NCBI RefSeq assembly: GCF_000735585.1
Contig: NZ_JNNO01000020.1
Location: 1 to 51,196, forward strand
Direction of reading: 5' to 3'
Source of the DNA: Devosia sp. LC5
Lineage (GTDB): Bacteria > Pseudomonadota > Alphaproteobacteria > Rhizobiales > Devosiaceae
DNA: 51,196 nt
Shown here: one piece after another, positions 23,860-32,604 of the stretch
Position numbering within the stretch: position 1 is the first letter of the stretch
Layout: every line of letters begins with the position of its first letter
Made by a program: the position numbers and the translations under genes
The notes under the pieces: model-generated
Told to the model about the DNA's origin: nothing
Databases searched by the model: none
The model's input: the letters and a program-made list of their open reading frames with translations, nothing else

Positions 23860-23938
23860 GGTTCAGTCCTCCTCGATAAGGAGTGTGATCCTGCTGACCG
23901 GGGAGGGCAATAGTCGGTTGGTCGAACATCGTGCAATG

Positions 23939-23964
23939 AAAAAGGACCGGCGCAAGGCCGGTCC
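23939..23964 (-). terminator. Rho-independent terminator
   Basis: On the minus strand, GGACCGG, loop CCTTGCG, CCGGTCC, then TTTTT. It is correctly placed 46 bp beyond the stop of the small membrane-protein gene at 24010-24309. Confidence 0.8.
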
Positions 23965-24009
23965 AGTCTGATTTGGTCAGGAACTTTGGGAGATCAGGTA
24001 GGCTTGAAG

Positions 24010-24309
24010 TCAGCCTTCGCCGCGGCCCGGGGACCAGTAGCGGCGCGCCGTGCGATGAGCAGGGGCCTCCACAGGGAGATTGCCGCGCAGGGCAATGCGG
24101 CCGGCTTCGTAGAGGATCGCAAACAGCAGAATGGTCAGCGGCACCATGAAGGCCGCGATTTGCGGGTCAACCTGGTGGGCCAGGCTCGCCGCGCTTGCCG
24201 GTGTGACGCCAGCAACCAGGGCACCAGATGCGCCGAGGGCCAGGGCGGCCGACGAGGCGATGGCATAGAGCTTGAGACTTTTCCGCTTGGGGGACGCAGA
24301 TTTGTGCAT
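24010..24309 (-). CDS. Small membrane protein, hypothetical
   Basis: The 99-residue protein has a basic N-terminus (MHKSASPKRKSLK), a hydrophobic signal-like segment (residues 14-40), a second hydrophobic helix (IAAFMVPLTILLFAILYEAG, about 52-71) and a basic tail. A terminator follows 46 bp downstream, which supports a real transcript. The ribosome site is weak. No family is recognised; a membrane location is likely. Confidence 0.55.
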   Translation of the reverse strand: MHKSASPKRKSLKLYAIASSAALALGASGALVAGVTPASAASLAHQVDPQIAAFMVPLTILLFAILYEAGRIALRGNLPVEAPAHRTARRYWSPGRGEG

Positions 24310-24420
24310 GGGATCGACGTCGTATGTTCGTTGCGATCATCCCATAAAGCCATGCGAATGCGGTTCGAGTTGGGACCGAATGCGACCCGTGGCGTACCAT
24401 TTGGCGGCAGAAGTGTGGCG

Positions 24421-24615
24421 TTACCCGGCGGTGTGCGCGGAATTTCCATGGCCGCGATGCCGCAGATTATCCAGGGCGCGGGCCGCCAGGGCGATGATCT
24501 GGCGCAGGGGAATGACAATGCCACCGCGTGGCTGGGTGACGAGCGCAACCTCCGGCTCCGCGGCTTCCCAATGCTGATGATAGACTTGCTTGAACATATA
24601 GCTGGCAGGGATCAT
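24421..24615 (-). CDS. Small conserved-looking protein, hypothetical (64 aa)
   Basis: The start at 24615 is set by a textbook ribosome site, AGGAGG, 5 bp before the ATG. The product MIPASYMFKQVYHQHWEAAE... is 64 residues, has no membrane segment and is His/Arg-rich towards the C-terminus. Two LacI-type operators lie at 28 and 62 bp upstream, and a third at 112 bp in the divergent LacI promoter, so the gene is probably repressed by that regulator. Function is unknown; enzymes for a small operon of this type are not next to it. Confidence 0.65.
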   Translation of the reverse strand: MIPASYMFKQVYHQHWEAAEPEVALVTQPRGGIVIPLRQIIALAARALDNLRHRGHGNSAHTAG

Positions 24616-24642
24616 TTGAACCTCCTGAGGCGAATGAACGAA

Positions 24643-24656
24643 TTGAACCGATTCAA
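24643..24656. promoter_or_regulatory. LacI-type operator O1
   Basis: TTGAACCGATTCAA is palindromic apart from the centre-right base and matches the perfect site at 24677. It lies 28 bp upstream of the start of the 64-residue gene. Confidence 0.75.
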
Positions 24657-24676
24657 TTCGCCGGCATGGGAATGCG

Positions 24677-24690
24677 TTGAACCGGTTCAA
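24677..24690. promoter_or_regulatory. LacI-type operator O2, perfect palindrome
   Basis: TTGAACCGGTTCAA is a perfect 14-bp palindrome with the central CG pair usual for LacI/GalR operators. It is the middle of three copies with start-to-start spacing of 34 and 50 bp, between the divergent 64-residue gene and LacI gene. Confidence 0.85.
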
Positions 24691-24726
24691 ATCTAAGTCT
24701 TTGTGCTAGGGGGAGTCAAGCAAAAA

Positions 24727-24740
24727 TTGAACCGATCCAA
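24727..24740. promoter_or_regulatory. LacI-type operator O3
   Basis: TTGAACCGATCCAA is a degenerate copy of the O2 palindrome, 44 bp before the TTG start of the LacI gene and therefore well placed for autoregulation. Confidence 0.7.
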
Positions 24741-24783
24741 AATTGATGCTAGTCAATGAAATAACCACTGAAAGGCGGGGCTT

Positions 24784-27128
<2,345 letters not shown>

Positions 27129-27227
27129 GCCCTAACCGAGACCCCTCAACGGTCGCCTGGTCTTGCAATCATCCGCGGGAATGACCCGGTGGATGTGGAC
27201 CGAGGCACCCGTTCCCTCCTCCGCACG

Positions 27228-27308
27228 ATCTCCCTCGGGCTCGACCCGAGGGCCACTCGCCGCTTGTGCCGGGTTGAGGACGGCCCTCGGGTCGAGCCCG
27301 AGGGAGAT
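27228..27308. repeat. Perfect 27-bp inverted repeat
   Basis: The arms 27228-27254 (starting ATCTCCCTCGGGCTCGACCC) and 27282-27308 (ending GTCGAGCCCGAGGGAGAT) are exact reverse complements, 27 bp each with a 27-bp spacer. Each arm also contains a smaller palindrome (CCCTCGGGCTCGACCCGAGGG). The structure is typical of a dispersed intergenic palindrome and may act as a bidirectional terminator. Confidence 0.8.
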
Positions 27309-27360
27309 GCGGTGATGGTGGAGGCAATGGGCGTGCGCCGCCATCTCACCCCGCCACGAT

Positions 27361-27459
27361 GTCATTCCGGCGCAGGCCGGAATCCATGCTGAAGGCTATC
27401 CCGGCGCTGGATGTGTGCGGTGCGCCACGGACCTGGATTCCGGCCTGCGCCGGAATGAC
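27361..27459. repeat. Intergenic palindrome, GGCGCAGGCCGGAAT family
   Basis: GTCATTCCGGCGCAGGCCGG with AATCCA at the left and TGGATT with CCGGCCTGCGCCGGAATGAC at the right form a long hairpin. It is homologous to 11913-12007. Confidence 0.8.
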
Positions 27460-27526
27460 ACGGTGGATGTTGAGAGATCCGCGGCCGAATTCCCTCGGTT
27501 GAGAAACTCAGGCGGCCGAGAACCCC

Positions 27527-28633
27527 CTACTGCCCCAACAATCCCAAAAAGCTCGTGCTGGACCCACCAGCGTCAGCGAACATTTTGACCAGTTGGGAGG
27601 TCGATTGGTAGCTGCCCAACGCTGCTTCGTAGAAGTCTTCGCTCCAGCCGGCGGCCTGGCGTTCTTCGGGGCTCATCGAGGCATAGATCGAGATGATGTT
27701 CTGGCTGAAGGCGGTGGGGTCGCTGGATTTGGCGGCGTTCTGGAAGCCGGCGACCAGCGCTGCCCCGCTCTTGGCGCGCAGGGCCTGGTCGGCGGCGCGG
27801 GTTTCCTCGGGCGTGAATTGGCCTGACGTGTCCAGCACGATGGAGGACAGCATGCGGCTGTCGAATTTGGACAGGTCGATATAGGTCCCCACACTCGTAT
27901 TCTTGTTGAAGGTGGGCGCCTTGCCCGAGGCGGTGGCATCGGCATAGAGCGCGTCGAGCGTGCTGCGGGCGGAAGTGGCGACGTCGGTAATGGGGCGCGG
28001 CGTGGTGGTTTCGCCGGCCTTGAGCAGCGCCAGGTAGATGGCGACGGGATCGTCCTCGCCGGCATCGGGCAATTTCTTGGGATCGGCCTGCAACTGCTTG
28101 AGGCCTTCGGTGACGGCGGCGCGGGCGGCGATCCAGTCGGGGGCGGCTTTTTCCTCGGCGCCCAGGCTATCGAGATATTCGGCGGCGGCCTTGTAGAGTC
28201 CCTGATAATTGCCGGTGACCTTGGCGACGGCGGCGGGGCCAGCCAAGGCGGCCTCGAGCTGGCGCTGCATTTCGAGCCCGGCCGCCGTCTGCTCGTCAGC
28301 GGTGAAACTGTCGTCGCTGGCCATGGCGTAGAGTTCGCGGGGGTCAAGGCTCGAAAGATCGAGCGCCAGCTTATCCTTTTCCAGCGGATTGGTGCGGCCA
28401 GCTTCGGTCAGCAGGGCATTGAGCTTGGCGCGCGCCTCGGCCAGCACGGTGGCAAAATCCTTGGCGGCCAGCGCGGCCTTGGCAGCGTCGGAGAGGGTGA
28501 CCGAGGTGGCTGCGGCATCCGTTGTCGCGGTTGCGGCGGGGTTGGTCGTGCCGGCGATTTTTGCATTGGCCGTCTGGCTTGCCGCAGCAGAGTAATAGGT
28601 GTTGGCGCTATAGGCCGTGCTGACGGCAACCAT
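27527..28633 (-). CDS. Hypothetical protein with internally duplicated domain
   Basis: The 368-residue Ala-rich protein is not recognised. Two homologous halves are visible: LDLSSLDPRELYAMASDDSF with TADEQ, and IDLSKFDSRMLSSIVLDTSG with QFTPEE, each followed by a helical stretch and a second motif (SLGAEEKAAPDWIAA and SMSPEERQAAGWSED). The N-terminus MVAVSTAYSANTYYSAAA is low-complexity without a classical signal peptide. Of two nearby ATGs (28639 and 28633) the second has AGGAG at 7 bp spacing, and the first is too close to it. A minus-strand sRNA array starts just upstream. Structural or exported proteins are possible; no function is claimed. Confidence 0.65.
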   Translation of the reverse strand: MVAVSTAYSANTYYSAAASQTANAKIAGTTNPAATATTDAAATSVTLSDAAKAALAAKDFATVLAEARAKLNALLTEAGRTNPLEKDKLALDLSSLDPRELYAMASDDSFTADEQTAAGLEMQRQLEAALAGPAAVAKVTGNYQGLYKAAAEYLDSLGAEEKAAPDWIAARAAVTEGLKQLQADPKKLPDAGEDDPVAIYLALLKAGETTTPRPITDVATSARSTLDALYADATASGKAPTFNKNTSVGTYIDLSKFDSRMLSSIVLDTSGQFTPEETRAADQALRAKSGAALVAGFQNAAKSSDPTAFSQNIISIYASMSPEERQAAGWSEDFYEAALGSYQSTSQLVKMFADAGGSSTSFLGLLGQ

Positions 28634-28771
28634 GGGCATTCTCCTGGCTTTGCCAGAAGGTCGTTGCAAGCGCTGTGCCGCTTGCCGGCTCAATGGTTTC
28701 AGGGGGTTAGCGCAGCCGACCCATTTCAGGGCGGCAGAATTTGCCTTGTGGCGGCAGAATTGTCCGGCCTG

Positions 28772-28837
28772 AAAAGCAAAAGGCCCCGCCCGAGGGGATG
28801 GGCGAGGCCAGGGGCTTTCTGCCGAAGCGGAAAACCT
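28772..28837 (-). ncRNA. sRNA unit D, degenerate member of the tandem array
   Basis: From a start near 28837 (7 bp after the -10) an RNA of about 65 nt would end at a terminator: stem 28782-28791/28800-28809 with loop ATCCCCTC, then TTTTGCTTTT. Inside is one more hairpin, TTTCCGC-TTCG-GCAGAAA. No CCUCCUCCC motif is present, unlike units A-C, but the promoter has the same layout. Confidence 0.65.
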
Positions 28838-28843
28838 AAGGCC

Positions 28844-28898
28844 GTTATCGACCATGTGATGCGGCGGAACAAACGCTCAATGGGAAGGTCAGCCATGC
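28844..28898 (-). promoter_or_regulatory. Promoter and upstream box of sRNA unit D
   Basis: On the minus strand: box GCATGGCTGACCTTC (28898-28884), 11 bp, -35 TTGTTC (28872-28867), 17 bp, -10 GATAAC (28849-28844). Spacing equals the other three units exactly; the second half of the box has diverged. Confidence 0.65.
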
Positions 28899-28957
28899 AT
28901 GGCCGGGATTTGAGAGCCGGTCTCCGCGTTTGTCCCGTGCTCCACGTACTTCAGAAC

Positions 28958-29154
28958 AAAAAAAGGGCCCCATCCGAAGATGGGGCCTGATGATAGGGCC
29001 GAAGCCAAATCGTAAGTAATGGTCCGGTGCAAGGGAGGAGGATATGCACCAAACCGGGTGGACCCAAGCCGAGGGAGGAGGATACGGCTTCGATCCGGTG
29101 TCGCCTAAACGCGGGTCCGAGGGAGGAGGATACGGAGCGGCGTTTCCAGCGACG
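28958..29154 (-). ncRNA. sRNA unit C with three anti-Shine-Dalgarno hairpin loops
   Basis: The predicted RNA is about 195 nt from near 29154 to the T run at 28958. CCTCCTCCC occurs three times on the minus strand (plus coordinates 29121-29129, 29073-29081, 29033-29041), each in a loop closed by its own stem: TCCG/CGGA, AAGCCG/CGGCTT and GGTGCA/TGCACC. The terminator is GGCCCCATC-TTCG-GATGGGGCC followed by CTTTTTTT. The motif is complementary to GGGAGGAGG ribosome sites, which suggests a trans-acting repressor of translation. The layout resembles alpha-r14 (NfeR1) or cuckoo sRNAs. Confidence 0.85.
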
Positions 29155-29160
29155 AATACA

Positions 29161-29215
29161 CATATAGAATTTGACCGTCCGGTCAGCAATGGCCGTCTCA
29201 ACATGTCAGCCATGC
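29161..29215 (-). promoter_or_regulatory. Promoter and upstream box of sRNA unit C
   Basis: On the minus strand: box GCATGGCTGACATGT (29215-29201), 11 bp, -35 TTGCTG (29189-29184), 17 bp, -10 TATATG (29166-29161). The box is identical to that of unit B and centred near -54, where an activator contacts RNA polymerase. Confidence 0.75.
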
Positions 29216-29283
29216 ATTAGGCACTGCGACAAGTTGTCCATTCTTTGAGCAGTGAAGCTATGCACGGCGCCGGCATAGGCGCG

Positions 29284-29471
29284 AAAAAAAGGCCCCATCC
29301 GAAGATGGGGCCGATGACTGGGCCGAAGCCAAATCTGAAGTGGGGTAGAGAGCAAGGGAGGAGGATATGCGCTCTACCGTTGAACCTTTGCCGAGGGAGG
29401 AGGATACGGCTCAGGTTCGGTGTCGCGATGCGGGGTCCGAGGGAGGAGGATTCGGAGCGCGCCTCAGCGAC
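29284..29471 (-). ncRNA. sRNA unit B with three anti-Shine-Dalgarno hairpin loops
   Basis: This paralogue of unit C is predicted to be about 187 nt. CCTCCTCCC motifs lie at plus coordinates 29441-29449, 29395-29403 and 29356-29364. Their stems differ from those of unit C while pairing is kept: TCCGA/TCGGA, GCCG/CGGC and GGTAGAG/CTCTACC. The terminator hairpin (GGCCCCATC-TTCG-GATGGGGCC) is the same as in unit C and is followed by seven T residues. Conserved loops with changing stems are good evidence of a functional RNA. Confidence 0.85.
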
Positions 29472-29477
29472 GCCTTC

Positions 29478-29532
29478 TATATGAACTCTACTGAACTAGT
29501 CGGCAATACGAAAGCTGACATGTCAGCCATGC
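29478..29532 (-). promoter_or_regulatory. Promoter and upstream box of sRNA unit B
   Basis: On the minus strand: box GCATGGCTGACATGT (29532-29518), 11 bp, -35 TTGCCG (29506-29501), 17 bp, -10 CATATA (29483-29478). Same total length (55 bp) as the other three promoters. Confidence 0.75.
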
Positions 29533-29545
29533 AAAAGCTGCAGGT

Positions 29546-29657
29546 AAAACAAAAGTGGCCTCGCTCGAGGGGAGAGCGAAGCCACAAGGGAGCGGGATAA
29601 ATCCCGCCAGGAGGGAACGCAGCAGCGCGCAAGGGAGGAGGGAAGCGCCGCTGTGAT
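29546..29657 (-). ncRNA. sRNA unit A with one anti-Shine-Dalgarno loop
   Basis: The predicted RNA is about 110 nt. One CCTCCTCCC (plus 29633-29641) lies in a loop closed by GCGC/GCGC and AGC/GCT. A related CCCTCCT follows, then a perfect stem GCGGGAT-TT-ATCCCGC, and the terminator GTGGCTTCGCTC / GAGCGAGGCCAC with loop TCCCCTC and TTTTGTTTT. It is the first unit in transcription order and close in size to known single alpha-r14 sRNAs. Confidence 0.8.
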
Positions 29658-29663
29658 GGCGCT

Positions 29664-29718
29664 CATATAAGAGGCGGCATCGCGCTCAACAATTAGGCAG
29701 GTTACATGCCAGCCATGC
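29664..29718 (-). promoter_or_regulatory. Promoter and upstream box of sRNA unit A
   Basis: On the minus strand: box GCATGGCTGGCATGT (29718-29704), 11 bp, -35 TTGTTG (29692-29687), 17 bp, -10 TATATG (29669-29664). One base differs in the box from units B and C. Confidence 0.75.
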
Positions 29719-29831
29719 GCAGCGAGCATGTTGGCGCTAAAATATCAATGAAATCAGAGGCCCAGCGTGAGCCGGTACGGTATGTCGCAGGCGGGCCGGC
29801 GGCGCAAATGCCTTTAAAATAGCAGGCCATC

Positions 29832-30542
29832 TCAGCCATGGCTGGATTCGAAGGCCGCAATGGCGGCAGGAAGCTCCCCGATATGCTCGATTTTTGCATA
29901 GCGCGATTCTCCGTCCGGCTCGGCGGCATGCTCATAGGACCAGGTCAGTGCATGCGGCACATAGACGGCGAAACTGCCGGCGGCCAGCGGCGGCAGGATA
30001 TCGGAGCGCAGTGAATTGCCCACCATCAGCGTGCGGGCTGCCCCGTCGCTGTGCCGCTCGAAGATGCGGGCATAGGTGGCGGGATCCTTGTCGGCGACGA
30101 TTTCGACGGCGGCGAAATAATCGGCCAGGCCGGAGGCGGCAAGTTTGCGCTCTTGGTCGAACGTGTCGCCCTTGGTGATGATGATGAGCCGATGGCTATC
30201 CTGCAATTGGCCCAGCACCTGGTCGACATAGGGCAGGGTCTGCAGCGGATAGGTCAGCAACTCGCGCCCGGCGGCGAGAATTTCGGCAATCACCGTGCCG
30301 GGGACACTATGATCGGTCACTTCCAGCGCGGTTTCGATCATGGACAGGGCAAAGCCCTTCATGCCGAAGCCGTAATATTGCAGATTGGCGGTGACCGCCT
30401 TGATCAGCCGATCATTGAGGTCAGGCGCGTCGGTATAGTCCTTGAGCAGATCGGCAAAGCGCTGCTCGGTCAGCCGGAAAAACTGCTCATTCTGCCAGAG
30501 CGTATCATCGGCGTCGAAGGCGATGGTGGTGATGAGGGGCAT
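29832..30542 (-). CDS. HAD-family hydrolase
   Basis: The 236-residue protein has the HAD motif I FDADDTLWQNEQFF (nucleophile Asp and second Asp), motif II in IIITKGDT, a Lys in the DKDPATYARIF region and motif IV GNSLRSDILPPLAAG. The cap domain lies between about residues 20 and 90. It is probably a small-molecule phosphatase in the cytoplasm; the substrate is unknown. Its 3' end is 113 bp upstream of the first sRNA promoter. Confidence 0.88.
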   Translation of the reverse strand: MPLITTIAFDADDTLWQNEQFFRLTEQRFADLLKDYTDAPDLNDRLIKAVTANLQYYGFGMKGFALSMIETALEVTDHSVPGTVIAEILAAGRELLTYPLQTLPYVDQVLGQLQDSHRLIIITKGDTFDQERKLAASGLADYFAAVEIVADKDPATYARIFERHSDGAARTLMVGNSLRSDILPPLAAGSFAVYVPHALTWSYEHAAEPDGESRYAKIEHIGELPAAIAAFESSHG

Positions 30543-30573
30543 GGTAAACCACCCGGCCAGTTACAACAGCTGA

Positions 30574-30650
30574 GTCATTCCCGCGAAAGCGGAAACCTCC
30601 GTTTTCTTCCTGAGCTTCCCAACAGAGGTTCCCGCTTTCGCGGGAATGAC
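30574..30650. repeat. Intergenic palindrome, CCCGCGAAAGCGG family
   Basis: GTCATTCCCGCGAAAGCGG and AACCTC at the left face GAGGTT and CCCGCTTTCGCGGGAATGAC at the right. A half copy of the same sequence is at about 34903-34924. Confidence 0.7.
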
Positions 30651-30678
30651 ACCGTGGGTAGGGATCGCCTGGCGCGCC

Positions 30679-30713
30679 CGACCTCGTGGTTCGACAAGCT
30701 CACCATGAGGTCT
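30679..30713. repeat. Half copy of the TTCGACA intergenic palindrome
   Basis: CGACCTCGTGGTTCGACAAG followed by CTCACCATGAGGTC equals the right arm of the repeat at 4645-4732. It sits just downstream of the LysR-type gene. Confidence 0.65.
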
Positions 30714-30723
30714 CAAAGGGATA

Positions 30724-31617
30724 TTAGAAGCTCCACTCGCGGGCTTTGCCGACCAGGAAATCGCGGAACACGCCGACGCGCTTGGAGTTCTTCAGAGCCG
30801 GGGGATAGACAAAGTAGGCTTCGTAAGCCGGCAGTTCGATCTCGGGCAGCACCTGGATCAGGCCGTCTTCCTTCTCAGTCACATAGTCGGGCAGCATGGC
30901 GATGCCGATGCCGGCGCGGCAGGCCTGCAGCATGCCATAGATCGAATTGACCTTGAGTGCGGCGCGGCGCGGGCTGGAATCGGAGCGCCCCATGCGTTCG
31001 AGGAAGTTGATATCGCCCAGATAGGAGGGCACCGGCTCGCCGAAACTGATGATGCGGTGGTCTTCGAGGTTATCGACCGTGGCGGGCATGCCGAATTCGT
31101 CGATATAGCTATTGGTGGCGTAGAAGTGGTTGTGCACCGTGAACAGCTTGCGCTGGATCATTTCGGACTGGTTGGGGCGGTGCAGGCGGATGGCGACGTC
31201 GGCCTCGCGCATGGCCAGGTCGAGCTCGGCATCGTTGAGGCGGATTTCGAGCTGGATCAGCGGATAGAGCTTCAAAAACTCATCCAGCCGCGACGACAGC
31301 CAGGTCGAACCGATACCCACGGTGGTGGTAACGATGAGCGGGCCGGTGGGGACGTCCTGGCTTTCGGACATCTGGGTTTCGACCTGCTGGAGTTCCCAAT
31401 GCATGCGATGGGCGGTGCGGAACAATTGCTCGCCCACTTCGGTCAGCACCAGCCCGCGCGCATGGCGGATGAAGAGCTTGAGGCCCAGATCATCCTCCAG
31501 CGCCGAGATCTGCCGGCTGACGGCGGATTGGCTCATGCCCAGCTTTTCAGCGGCATGTGTGAAACTGCCCGACTCGGCGGCGGTGTGGAAAATCCGGAGC
31601 TTGTCCCAGTCGAGCAT
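30724..31617 (-). CDS. lsrB: LysR-family regulator, LsrB/VtlR type
   Basis: The 297-residue LysR regulator has the HTH in SFTHAAEKLGMSQSAVSRQI and an effector domain with TTTVGIGSTWLSSRLDEFL. The N-terminal MLDWDKLRIFHTAAESGSFT, the RHARGLVLTE segment and the position directly downstream of trxB match the rhizobial LsrB / Brucella VtlR group, which in those organisms controls redox, envelope and AbcR small-RNA expression. The gap to trxB is 36 bp, so it is probably co-transcribed. Cysteines sensed in LsrB cannot be judged with certainty here. Confidence 0.85.
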   Translation of the reverse strand: MLDWDKLRIFHTAAESGSFTHAAEKLGMSQSAVSRQISALEDDLGLKLFIRHARGLVLTEVGEQLFRTAHRMHWELQQVETQMSESQDVPTGPLIVTTTVGIGSTWLSSRLDEFLKLYPLIQLEIRLNDAELDLAMREADVAIRLHRPNQSEMIQRKLFTVHNHFYATNSYIDEFGMPATVDNLEDHRIISFGEPVPSYLGDINFLERMGRSDSSPRRAALKVNSIYGMLQACRAGIGIAMLPDYVTEKEDGLIQVLPEIELPAYEAYFVYPPALKNSKRVGVFRDFLVGKAREWSF

Positions 31618-31653
31618 TTCTTGTGACGCTTTCTATTTGGGTCGTCGGTCAGT

Positions 31654-32604
31654 CTACTCCGCCGCTTCGGCGAGCTCGTGTTCAGCCAGGTATCGTTCTG
31701 CTTCAAGCGCTGCCATGCAACCCATGCCTGCGGCCGTGATTGCCTGACGGTAAACATCATCGGTGACATCCCCAGCGGCAAAGACGCCGGGAATATTGGT
31801 TTCGGTCGTGCCGGCCTTTACCTGCAGATAGCCGCCGGGCTTCATGTCCAGCTTGCCGGCAAATATTGACGTTGCTGGGGCATGGCCGATGGCGACGAAA
31901 ATACCGTCGATCGGCTGTTCATAAGTGCGGCCGGTCGTAGTGTCGCGCAGGGTGACCGAATTGACCGAGGTGGGCATGGACGAGCCGCCGACTTCGGCGA
32001 CCTCGGTATTCCAGCGCACTTCGATCTTGGGATTTTTGAACAGGCGATCCTGCAGGATGCGCTCCGCGCGGAATTCGTTGCGGCGGTGCACAACGATGAC
32101 CTTGGAGGCGAAATTGGTGAGGAACAGCGCTTCTTCGACCGCGGTATTGCCGCCGCCGACCACCAGCACTTCCTTGTTGCGATAGAAAAAGCCGTCGCAG
32201 GTGGCGCAGGCGGAGACGCCAAAGCCCTGGAACTTCTGCTCGGACGGAATGCCAAGCCACTTGGCCTGGGCGCCTGTGGCGATGATCAAGCTATCGGCGG
32301 TGTAGATGTCGCCGCTATCGCCGGTGAGCACGAAGGGGCGCTTGTCCAAATCGACATTGACGATGAGGTCGTTGACGATCTTGGTGCCGACATGTTCGGC
32401 CTGCGCCTTCATCTGGTCCATGAGCCATGGGCCCTGGATGACATCGGCAAAGCCGGGATAGTTCTCGACATCGGTGGTGATGGTCAGCTGGCCACCGGGC
32501 TGCAGACCCTGAATCATCACGGGTTCCAGCATGGCGCGCGCCGCGTAGATGGCGGCGGTGTAGCCGGCTGGACCGGAACCGATGATGATGACTTTCGCGT
32601 GCAT
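31654..32604 (-). CDS. trxB: Thioredoxin reductase
   Basis: The 316-residue flavoenzyme transfers electrons from NADPH to thioredoxin. The FAD site GSGPAGYTAAIYAARA is at the N-terminus, the redox-active CATC is in SACATCDGFFYRN, the NADPH site is VVGGGNTAVEEAL, and the second FAD motif is GVFAAGDVTDD. The ATG at 32604 (MHAKVIIIG) with GGAGAGC upstream was chosen over an ATG 20 codons earlier. It lies upstream of lsrB and downstream of greA on the same strand. Confidence 0.96.
   Translation of the reverse strand: MHAKVIIIGSGPAGYTAAIYAARAMLEPVMIQGLQPGGQLTITTDVENYPGFADVIQGPWLMDQMKAQAEHVGTKIVNDLIVNVDLDKRPFVLTGDSGDIYTADSLIIATGAQAKWLGIPSEQKFQGFGVSACATCDGFFYRNKEVLVVGGGNTAVEEALFLTNFASKVIVVHRRNEFRAERILQDRLFKNPKIEVRWNTEVAEVGGSSMPTSVNSVTLRDTTTGRTYEQPIDGIFVAIGHAPATSIFAGKLDMKPGGYLQVKAGTTETNIPGVFAAGDVTDDVYRQAITAAGMGCMAALEAERYLAEHELAEAAE

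Larger units (their letters stand above)
27129..27526. other. Repeat-rich intergenic region
   Basis: The 398-bp gap between convergent genes contains a perfect 27-bp inverted repeat (27228-27308) and a copy of the GGCGCAGGCCGGAAT palindrome (27361-27459). Frames across it translate repeat sequence and are not called. Confidence 0.6.

Noticed and set aside
28958..29471. CRISPR-like array of GGGAGGAGG repeats
   Set aside because: The repeats are only 9-11 bp with 39-48 bp spacing, no cas genes are near, and each repeat is in a hairpin loop of a terminated RNA.
29827..29841. Fifth copy of the sRNA upstream box (CCATGGCTGAGATGG) at the HAD gene end
   Set aside because: It differs at three positions, overlaps the stop codon of the HAD gene, and has no -35 at the required distance.
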